Assembly (NCBI RefSeq): GCF_011516735.1
Contig: NZ_WOSX01000033.1
Span: forward strand, 1 to 37,413
Origin: Acetobacter fallax
Lineage (GTDB): Bacteria; Pseudomonadota; Alphaproteobacteria; Acetobacterales; Acetobacteraceae
DNA: 37,413 bases
Direction of reading: 5' to 3'
Shown: positions 31,685 to 37,413 of the stretch, piece after piece
Position numbering within the stretch: position 1 is the first letter of the stretch
Layout of the letters: each line of letters starts with the position of its first letter
The notes under the pieces: generated by a model
What the model was told of the DNA's origin: nothing
The model's database searches: none
What the model saw: only the letters and a program-made list of their open reading frames with translations
Position numbers and translations under genes: made by a program

Positions 31685-32602
31685 GTGTTTTTGTATATAG
31701 CAGTTGTTCTGATTGTCTGTGCGTGTTTTTTTCTGGTTTGGGAACTGGACCAATATCTTACTGAACGGCGGAACAGATTAACACGGGTTGCAAAAATATG
31801 CAGTCGTGTGAACTGCCGGGTTGAAGATATTCGGCAACAAAAAACACTCTTTTCCAGAATTTTTTCTGAAATCGGTGCAAAACTTGTCCGCTCAGAAGTT
31901 CTTCGCAATGCAGTTGGTGGCAGTGCGTTGAAGAGTGGAGATCTGCAACGTCTTGGTGTTGATATAGGAACTTTTGTTGCCTTAAAAATAGGGTTCTTCA
32001 TTGTTTTGGGTATGGGAGGGTATCTTTTTTCTTTTCTGACTGAAAAACATGGGGCTACAATATTACTGTTAACACTTGTGTCAGCAACAGCAGGTTTTTT
32101 TCTACCTGATATCGTAATGCGGCAAAAGGCCTGGATGCATCTGCGTCGGGTGGATGCCGGAATGGCTGATGCTCTTGATCTGTTTCTTGTCTGTGCTGAG
32201 GCGGGGCTGGGCATGGAAACAGCGATGGAACGGGTCGCCACGGAGATGGTAAGTCTGAATAAAGATGTAGCTTATGAGTTCAGGAAGACTGTTGATGAAT
32301 TAAGAGTTAATTCTGATCGCTATAAAGTTATAGAGGATCTGGGGAAGCGAACAGGGATTGAGGCTTTGCTGCGTCTGAGTGCTGCTTTGGCTCAGACGCT
32401 CGAAACAGGAGCCTCTCTGGGGGCTGTTCTGCGTGTTCTTGTTGCTGAAATTCGTTCAGATACATTGATAAAATTTGAGTCAAAGGCAGCGAAACTTTCA
32501 GTTCTGTTAACGTTTCCGATGATATTGTTTTTGCTGCCCTGTATGTTCATAGTCATTGCGGGCCCGGCAATCATTAATGTTATTGCGGCTCTGTCCAGGT
32601 GA
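31685..32602 (+). CDS. tadC: Flp pilus inner-membrane platform protein TadC
   Basis: The 305-residue protein starts at GTG 31685 with GAGGT seven bases upstream, just after the tadB stop. The open frame extends further back inside tadB, but that part is an overlap artefact. An N-terminal helix (FLYIAVVLIVCACFFLVWEL) and a second pair near 90-140 are followed by the T2SSF domain: RVDAGMADALDLFLVCAEAG, then LGMETAMERVATEM, then EFRKTVDELRVN and RLSAALAQTLETGASLGAVL. It ends with a hydrophobic helix (SVLLTFPMILFLLPCMFIVI). It pairs with TadB. The composition remains AT-rich. Confidence 0.93.
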   Translation: MFLYIAVVLIVCACFFLVWELDQYLTERRNRLTRVAKICSRVNCRVEDIRQQKTLFSRIFSEIGAKLVRSEVLRNAVGGSALKSGDLQRLGVDIGTFVALKIGFFIVLGMGGYLFSFLTEKHGATILLLTLVSATAGFFLPDIVMRQKAWMHLRRVDAGMADALDLFLVCAEAGLGMETAMERVATEMVSLNKDVAYEFRKTVDELRVNSDRYKVIEDLGKRTGIEALLRLSAALAQTLETGASLGAVLRVLVAEIRSDTLIKFESKAAKLSVLLTFPMILFLLPCMFIVIAGPAIINVIAALSR

Positions 32603-32608
32603 TTTATA

Positions 32609-33376
32609 ATGATATCTAATTTTCGTATAATAATACAAAAAAATGTATCATTTATTTTTTGTTCCAGCGTTCTGGTCGGGCTTTGTTCTTGTGCAGCATC
32701 GGGGCAGAATGTTGCTTTGCAAAAGCAATTGGCTGTTTATGATGTGGAAATTAAGAACGGTGAATCTGAAAAAATTATTTCTGATTTGAACAGATTAAAC
32801 TACGAAAACCCCGATAATCCGGAGATTATTTTACGGTTAGCTAATCTTAATGCTTCTCTGGGAAGAAATAACGCAGCAGTACAATTATATAAAAAATGTT
32901 TGCACCGGGTGCCGGATACGAAAGATGCCTGGCTTGGGCTTGTGAAAATATATTTAAAATTGGATGCGAAGGAAGCGCTGCTTCTTCTGGAGAAAATGAA
33001 AGTTCTTTATCCGTCAGATGCGGAAATATTAAATGATTACGGTGTTGCGCTTGATATGAGTGGGAAATACCAGGAAGCACAGAGTGCTTATGTGACAGCA
33101 ATTAGTCTTGATCCCACATTGGTGTCAGCTGAAGTGAATCTGGGACTTTCTATGGCTTTATCCGGTCAGAGAGAAAAAGGACTTGCATTGATCAGGCCTT
33201 ATGCGCAGGCAGCGGATGCAACGCCGCGCACACGGGAAGATTATGCCCTGGTTTTGATTTCAAACGGAAAAGTTGGTGATGCCCAGGAAGTGTTATCGGA
33301 GTACATGAGTCCGTCTTCTGTTCCGGCAATGCTTCAGAAACTGACTGATTTTTTGAAAGTGCATAGTGCCAGTTAA
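32609..33376 (+). CDS. tadD: Flp pilus TPR lipoprotein TadD
   Basis: This 255-residue protein has a lipoprotein signal ending VGLCSCAAS, with the second Cys as likely lipid site. About four tetratricopeptide repeats follow, for example NPEIILRLANLNASLGRNNA, DAEILNDYGVALDMSGKYQE and LVSAEVNLGLSMALSGQREK. TadD-type lipoproteins help to assemble the secretin or stabilise pilus parts at the outer membrane. It starts at ATG 32609, six bases after tadC. It is the last pilus gene present. An IS5-family element was inserted seven bases after its stop (TAA 33374-33376). Confidence 0.9.
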   Translation: MISNFRIIIQKNVSFIFCSSVLVGLCSCAASGQNVALQKQLAVYDVEIKNGESEKIISDLNRLNYENPDNPEIILRLANLNASLGRNNAAVQLYKKCLHRVPDTKDAWLGLVKIYLKLDAKEALLLLEKMKVLYPSDAEILNDYGVALDMSGKYQEAQSAYVTAISLDPTLVSAEVNLGLSMALSGQREKGLALIRPYAQAADATPRTREDYALVLISNGKVGDAQEVLSEYMSPSSVPAMLQKLTDFLKVHSAS

Positions 33377-33382
33377 TTCTTA

Positions 33383-34298
33383 GTGTCTGACCGAAAATGA
33401 GTTGAGTGATTTCAGCAGGTTATGATTCATGGGTTTGCGAGAACCTGATGAGATCAAGATGGCCTGGACTGAAATCACCCGAGCGCAGTATCGCCGGGAC
33501 GACCTGGAATATGCAAGCGACCTGCGCGATGCGGAGTGGGCGCTGATTGCGCCGCTGATGCCCGAGAGGAAACGACTGGGAAGACCACGACGTACGGATT
33601 TGCGCCGGGTCATGGAGGCGATCCTCTATATCGTCACGACCGGCTGCCAATGGCGGCAGTTGCCCCGGCACTTTCCGGCCTTCACGACCGTACAGGGCTA
33701 TTTCTACCGTTGGATCCGCGAGGGAAGATGGGAAGCCATGAACCATATTCTCGTGATCCTGTCGCGTGAGCAGGACGGGCGAGACGCCACGCCTTCAGTG
33801 GGCATTATCGACAGCCAGTCGGTTAAAACCGCTGAAAATGGCGGCCCACGCGGTTATGACGCGGGCAAGAAAATCAGGGGACGCAAGCGACATATCGCGA
33901 CCGACACGCTGGGTCATGTCGTGGCGGCTGTTGTACATCCCGCCGACATTCAGGATCGTGATGGTGCGCCGCTGGTAGCGGTCAGGATACGCTCATTGTT
34001 TCCCTGGCTTCGCCATCTGATCGGTGACGGGGGATATGCTGGCGAGAAGTTGCGTGGTGCGCTGGCTGAACTCGGCCGATGGACGATCGAGATCGTCAAA
34101 CGTAGCGATCGGGCCGAAGGCTTCGTCGTCCTGCCCAAACGCTGGATCGTGGAGCGTAGCTTTGCATGGCTCGGACGTTGCCGTCGCCTCACGAAGGATG
34201 TCGAGGCAACAATCCCGTCATCCCACGCGTGGTTGATGATTGCCCATATCCGCAGAGTTCTGCGAAAAATCAATCAAACCGCTTTCTGATTCAGGCTC
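33383..34298 (+). mobile_element. Intact IS5-family element (about 916 bp, IS1031-like)
   Basis: TTA triplets at 33380-33382 and 34299-34301 flank the element and fit a 3-bp TNA target duplication. The ends are imperfect inverted repeats: the left begins GTGTCTGACCGAAAATG and the reverse complement of the right begins GAGCCTGAATCAGAAAG. The size and target match IS1031-type members known from acetic acid bacteria. The transposase inside is full length. The element separates the end of the tad locus from older IS debris. Confidence 0.72.
33459..34289 (+). CDS. IS5-family transposase
   Basis: This 276-residue DDE transposase is apparently intact. It begins MAWTEITRAQYRRDDLEYAS, the usual N-terminus of the group; an upstream in-frame ATG at 33429 would add ten residues with no family similarity. 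The N-terminal region includes DAEWALIAPLMP and ILYIVTTGCQWRQLPRHFP. The catalytic residues are expected in VGIIDSQSVKTAENGG (first Asp), HLIGDGGYAGEKLRGAL (second Asp) and PKRWIVERSFAWLGRCRRLT (Glu). GYDAGKKIRGRKRHIATDT lies after the first Asp. The higher GC of this gene against the tad genes shows it is a separate arrival. Confidence 0.95.
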   Translation: MAWTEITRAQYRRDDLEYASDLRDAEWALIAPLMPERKRLGRPRRTDLRRVMEAILYIVTTGCQWRQLPRHFPAFTTVQGYFYRWIREGRWEAMNHILVILSREQDGRDATPSVGIIDSQSVKTAENGGPRGYDAGKKIRGRKRHIATDTLGHVVAAVVHPADIQDRDGAPLVAVRIRSLFPWLRHLIGDGGYAGEKLRGALAELGRWTIEIVKRSDRAEGFVVLPKRWIVERSFAWLGRCRRLTKDVEATIPSSHAWLMIAHIRRVLRKINQTAF

Positions 34299-34301
34299 TT
34301 A

Positions 34302-34800
34302 GAGTTCGTTCGGAAAGAATTTCATCCATTACATTGCTTTCTGAGCATGAGGCGGATGGCGGCCAACTGCAAAAAAAAGCAAGAGCCCGATTGGTCAGAT
34401 TTTCCCGGTCCTTCGCCAGTCGGCGGCAGCGATTGAGCCATGCAAAGACCACCCAAAGCCCTGGCAATACCGGGAATCCCTTCGCCCGATCGGACCGCTT
34501 GACGATCTCCACGTCGACCTTTGTGAGCACGGTACGTCGTCCCGACTGGAGTTTCGGCTCTGGTAGCCGCCATAGGCAAACAGCTTCAGTAAAAACGGAT
34601 ACAGGCCGAACAGGCCTGGCATCAACATCACCCCGCTATTGCGATCCTGAATATCGGCCGCGTGCACGATGGCCTGCATCAGCAAGCCTTGCGTGTCGAC
34701 AGGGATATGACGCTTGCAGCCTCTGATTTTTTTGCCTGCATCATAGCCCTGCTGATCAATCCGCCACCCGCCTTTTCGGCGGTTGTGTCCGTCGACGTGG
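34302..34800 (-). pseudogene. Decayed IS5-family transposase, C-terminal half
   Basis: Minus-strand fragments match a second, different IS5-family transposase. From about 34760 downwards: QQGYDAGKKIRGCKRHIPVD, then [19 protein letters not shown], then [11 protein letters not shown], after a frame change [17 protein letters not shown] and [13 protein letters not shown], and finally [13 protein letters not shown] near the stop. The N-terminal half is missing and there are at least two frameshifts. Its 3' end, GAGTTCGTTCGGAAAG at 34302-34317, may be the old terminal repeat and abuts the TTA that flanks the intact IS. Confidence 0.75.
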
Positions 34801-34888
34801 TGGAAATTGCGATGTAGTTGAGGCAGGGCGAGGTCATGCGGCCTCGATGGAAATCTGTGCTGGCTGAATGTCAATGGCGGACCTGAAT

Positions 34889-35041
34889 AATACCAGAGGT
34901 TGTGAAGGCTGACCTGTCGATGTGAGCATCCGGGCTCAGCCCGGACCCGGCAGGGACAGCAGGCCTGCACCCCGGTTTGCTGATCATCAAAACGGTTTGC
35001 AAAGGCGAGCCTTTGCCGGGTTCCAGGGCAGAGCCCTGCCA
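34889..35041. repeat. Interspersed repeat, long copy, minus orientation
   Basis: This is the inverted near-copy of 3386-3539. It starts AATACCAGAGGTTGTGAAGG, continues CTGACCTGTCGAT and CCGGGCTCAGCCCGGACCCG, then CACCCCGGTTTGCTGATCAT, and ends GGGTTCCAGGGCAGAGCCCT. Only scattered differences and small indels separate the two. It lies between the two dead transposases. Confidence 0.8.
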
Positions 35042-35320
35042 TTCGTCGTTTGCTTCCAGCAGCACGGCGCCGATCAGACGGACGATGGCCGCCTCGTTTG
35101 GAAAGATGCTCACGACATTGGCATGGCGTTTGTTTAGCCATTCGAGCGAATTGGTGATGCGGATCCGCCTGCTGTGCCGGGCGGGGAAGTCCATGCGGGC
35201 CAGCACATTGGTTTCGCGGTTGTCGATGAATGTCCCGAATTTGTGCCATTTCGTCCGTAGCTGATCGGCGACTGCCATGCTTTGCCGGGCTTTCGGCATG
35301 TAGGCCAGCGCATTGCACAC
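35041..35320 (-). pseudogene. IS256-family transposase remnant
   Basis: A minus-strand fragment matches the C-terminal part of IS256-type (mutator) transposases: CNALAYMPKARQSMAVADQL, then KFGTFIDNRETNVLARMDFP, then ITNSLEWLNKRHANVVSIFP, then NEAAIVRLIGAVLLEANDEW. The usual TNPLERLNxEIKRR motif is shortened to TNSLEWLNKRHA, showing small deletions. The N-terminal two thirds are absent and the C-terminus is cut by the repeat at 35041. It is not functional. Confidence 0.75.
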
Positions 35321-35423
35321 GGCGAATGGCGGCTTTCAGGCATTCGCGTCCGGAACAGATCATGTTACTCCTTAAAAGACAGAGGAAAACTGCTCCGGAG
35401 CACATCCGGGCGGACAGGATTGA

Positions 35424-36887
35424 ATGAGCGGAAAACCAGCGCCGGGGCGCGGAGCCTGCTTCGTGACCGGCAGCATCATGCGGCACGTTCTCATCATGGC
35501 TGGCACGGGCGCGATTGGCCTGATGGCTGTGTTCGCTGTCGATATGCTGAACATGATCTACATTGCTCACCTCGGAGACCCGGCTCTGACAGCGGCCATC
35601 GGGTTTGCCGGAGCTGTTGGTGGTATCCAGATCGCGGTGTCGATTGGCCTGACGATCGGGCTTGGTGCTTCTGTTGGTCGGGAGATCGGGTGCGGACGAT
35701 TTGAGGATGCACGGCGCATCGCATCGTCTTTTTTGTTCACCACGCTGATTCTGAGCCTTGTGCTCGGTTGCGCGACCGCCATTCTTGCTGATCCGATTTT
35801 GCGGCTGCTCGGGGCTTCGGGTGATGCGCTGACGGAAGCCGAAACCTATCTGCATGTTGTCTCTCCTTTCCTTCCTGCGGTGGCGCTGGGGATGGCCTGT
35901 TCTGCGCTGATGCGGGCTGTGGGTGACGCAAAACGATCGATGAACGTGACGCTGGCAGGGGCCGTGCTGGCAGCATTTCTTGATCCGGTGCTGATCCTTG
36001 GTCTGCATGAGGGGCTGAGCGGAGCGGCGATCAGTTCTGTTCTCTCGCGTGTGGCTGTTCTGGTTCTGGGCCTGCGCGGCGCGTGGTCGCATGGGATTCT
36101 CGGCTGGCCGCAGCCCGGATCTGTTCTGCGTGATACCCGGCATGTGGGCACGATCGCGGTGCCAGCCATTATGACGAATCTGGCGACGCCGATCGGGTCG
36201 GCCTATGTGACGGAGCGTATGGCGCGTTTCGGACTGGATGCGGTTGGAGGGCAGGCGTCAGTCGACCGCATTGTCGTTGTAGCTTTCTCCTTCGTTTTTG
36301 CACTGACAGGTGCTGTCGGGCCGATTATTTCGCAGAATCTTGGGGCGGAAAAGCTGGAGCGGGTGCGCGAGGTTCTGGTGTCATCATTGAAGCTGGTCGG
36401 GCTGTGCGTCGTCATCACCTGGATTCTGCTGGCGCTGAACCAGAATCTGCTGGTTGCCGGCTTTCATGCTCAGGGCGACGGGGCGATGCTGATTCACCTG
36501 TTCTGTTCGTGGACCGTGGCTGGTTATCTTTTTATCGGGATGCTGTTTGTTGCGAACACGGCGTTCAATAACCTCGGGCACCCGCTTTATTCGACTCTGT
36601 TCAACTGGGGGCGGGCGACGCTTGGCACGATTCCGTTCGTGGCCTGGGGCACGCGATTTGGTGCGCAGGGTGTGCAGATCGGGCAGGTTCTGGGGAGCGT
36701 TGTCTTCGGGGCGGCGGCGATTGTGGTGGCGTTCCGTGTGGTGAAACAGCTTGCTGTCGGTGAACCAGGGGCTGTTGCAGAGCCGCCGTTCTTCGCGCCG
36801 GCTGCCAACATTGCCACTGTCAGTGCTGAAGCTGCCATGGCGGAACTTGATGAAATCGAGGATGCGGAACTATCCTCACGGACATAG
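35424..36887 (+). CDS. MATE-family multidrug/metabolite exporter
   Basis: This 487-residue inner-membrane exporter is of the MATE (MatE) family, which uses a proton or sodium gradient to export drugs or metabolites. About twelve hydrophobic helices in two pseudo-repeats are visible. Repeat one begins LIMAGTGAIGLMAVFAVDML and NMIYIAHLGDPALTAAIGFA; repeat two begins TIAVPAIMTNLATPIGSAYV. FVFALTGAVGPIISQNLGAE is the second repeat's counterpart of VSIGLTIGLGASVGREIG. A short acidic tail (AELDEIEDAELSS) ends it. ATG 35424 has a CAGGA ribosome site five bases upstream. The upstream region holds IS256 debris, so its promoter may be partly IS-derived. The substrate is unknown. Confidence 0.93.
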   Translation: MSGKPAPGRGACFVTGSIMRHVLIMAGTGAIGLMAVFAVDMLNMIYIAHLGDPALTAAIGFAGAVGGIQIAVSIGLTIGLGASVGREIGCGRFEDARRIASSFLFTTLILSLVLGCATAILADPILRLLGASGDALTEAETYLHVVSPFLPAVALGMACSALMRAVGDAKRSMNVTLAGAVLAAFLDPVLILGLHEGLSGAAISSVLSRVAVLVLGLRGAWSHGILGWPQPGSVLRDTRHVGTIAVPAIMTNLATPIGSAYVTERMARFGLDAVGGQASVDRIVVVAFSFVFALTGAVGPIISQNLGAEKLERVREVLVSSLKLVGLCVVITWILLALNQNLLVAGFHAQGDGAMLIHLFCSWTVAGYLFIGMLFVANTAFNNLGHPLYSTLFNWGRATLGTIPFVAWGTRFGAQGVQIGQVLGSVVFGAAAIVVAFRVVKQLAVGEPGAVAEPPFFAPAANIATVSAEAAMAELDEIEDAELSSRT

Positions 36888-36968
36888 GCTGATGATTTCC
36901 GGGCTGATGTTCAGGTTGCCCGGGATGAGCATCAGTTCTTCCGATGCCTTGGAAAGGAGATGACCGTC

Positions 36969-37172
36969 ATGTCGAAACTTACGACTGCTGAGCGTGATGC
37001 CCTGCCGGATGATGCTTTTGCTCTGCCGGGACGGCGTTATCCGATCCCTGATGCATCTCATGCCCGTGATGCTCTGGCGCGTGCCAGTGAATTTCATCAT
37101 CGTGGGGAACTGAGCGATGGTGAGTATGAGACCATCGTAAGAAAAGCAACAGCCGTGCTGGACGAAGAATAA
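36969..37172 (+). CDS. Small conserved hypothetical protein (DUF6582-like)
   Basis: This 67-residue soluble, charged protein reads KLTTAERDALPDDAFALPGR and RYPIPDASHARDALARASEF, then LSDGEYETIVRKATAVLDE. The pattern, with a conserved FALPGRRYPIPDASHARDAL segment, is seen in small proteins of many bacteria and some phages. The function is unknown. ATG 36969 is preferred over ATG 36960 because AAGGAG then lies at an ideal eight bases. It follows the MATE gene by 81 bases on the same strand. Confidence 0.8.
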   Translation: MSKLTTAERDALPDDAFALPGRRYPIPDASHARDALARASEFHHRGELSDGEYETIVRKATAVLDEE

Positions 37173-37291
37173 CTGCCTGCGCTCTGTTCGTCTGGAAGTT
37201 TTCGTGTCTGGTCGGATTGTGGTCTGTGAGGCTTTGTTTTTATTGAGTAATGAAGCTTGGTTTCAAGGATTCAGGACTCTGCTCAGGAACC

Positions 37292-37345
37292 GACAAAGGC
37301 CTGCCTTTGGAAAGGCTCTGTTGTCGTTAGGTGTTGGGCCTGGGA
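37292..37345. repeat. Module B repeat, minus orientation
   Basis: The sequence ACAAAGGCCTGCCTTTGGAA, then AGGCTCTGTTGTCGTTAGGT and GTTGGGCC, is the reverse complement of module B (CAACACGTAACGCGACCAGA with GCCTTTGCAAACC at 21209). The rest of 37173-37391 shows no gene. Confidence 0.5.
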
Positions 37346-37396
37346 TCGCAGGAGGGTTTCGGGCGTTTCATTTTGTGTTTCCGGGAGGAAAGCGAG

Positions 37397-37413
37397 ATGG
37401 ACCGCGAAGCCTT
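37397..37413 (+). CDS. Probable start of a CDS cut by the right edge
   Basis: ATG 37397-37399 is preceded by GGGAGGAAAGCGAG, which places GGAGG eight bases upstream, a very good ribosome site. Only five codons (MDREA) are inside the window, so no product can be named. Confidence 0.35.

Noticed and set aside
34395..36143. 582-codon minus-strand open frame
   Set aside because: It runs across the MATE gene, IS256 debris, a repeat and part of a dead transposase; only its last part resembles a transposase, so it is a chance fusion of frames.

Overview
The window looks like chromosomal DNA of an acetic acid bacterium (Acetobacteraceae, Alphaproteobacteria). Supporting signs are high-GC codon use over most of the window, the pcm-tolC-popZ-valS gene order, an alpha-amino acid ester hydrolase of the Acetobacter turbidans type, many IS5-type insertion sequences and a family of short intergenic repeats. 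The genus is an inference from protein flavour only; no database search was possible.

Layout. 1-950: the edge of an IS1182-like transposase and a decayed IS5-family transposase. 1.2-3.3 kb: a shikimate dehydrogenase-like gene, a small conserved membrane protein on the opposite strand and msrA, separated by interspersed repeats. 3.4-4.1 kb: a repeat and an ISXO2-like transposase remnant. 4.1-16.2 kb: housekeeping genes, mostly on the minus strand: the secreted ester hydrolase, valS, popZ, tolC, pcm, a plus-strand tRNA-Cys, glucokinase and an SDR, then a divergent GNAT-like acyltransferase. 16.3-21.1 kb: a MITE-like element, then an AaeB/AaeX/AaeA-type efflux set (FUSC, DUF1656, HlyD) and a secreted Yellow/MRJP-like protein. 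21.4-24.6 kb: a copper-resistance unit made of a small Cys/His/Met-rich secreted protein, CopA and CopB. 24.8-33.4 kb: a Tad/Flp pilus locus (flp, cpaA, cpaB, cpaC, cpaD-like, cpaE, cpaF, tadB, tadC, tadD) in noticeably more AT-rich DNA. 33.4-35.3 kb: one intact IS5-family element and two decayed transposases. 35.4-37.4 kb: a MATE exporter, a small conserved protein and probably the first codons of another gene.

How the parts work together. The Tad genes cover pilin, prepilin peptidase, secretin with its partners, ATPase, platform proteins and a TPR lipoprotein, enough for most of a Flp pilus machine, but no TadE/F/G pseudopilin gene is visible. Upstream of flp there is a perfect TTAA-N7-TTAA site, the CtrA recognition pattern. 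This suggests cell-cycle control of the pilus as in Caulobacter. PopZ, a pole-organising protein, is encoded in the same window. The efflux and copper units are envelope stress functions that fit an acid- and metal-exposed lifestyle.

No CRISPR array, rRNA or clearly new multi-gene system was found. The most interesting signals are the CtrA site and leader hairpin at flp, the two-module intergenic repeat family, the MITE next to the FUSC gene, a strong terminator hairpin just ahead of valS, and the secreted Cys/His/Met-rich protein ahead of copA.
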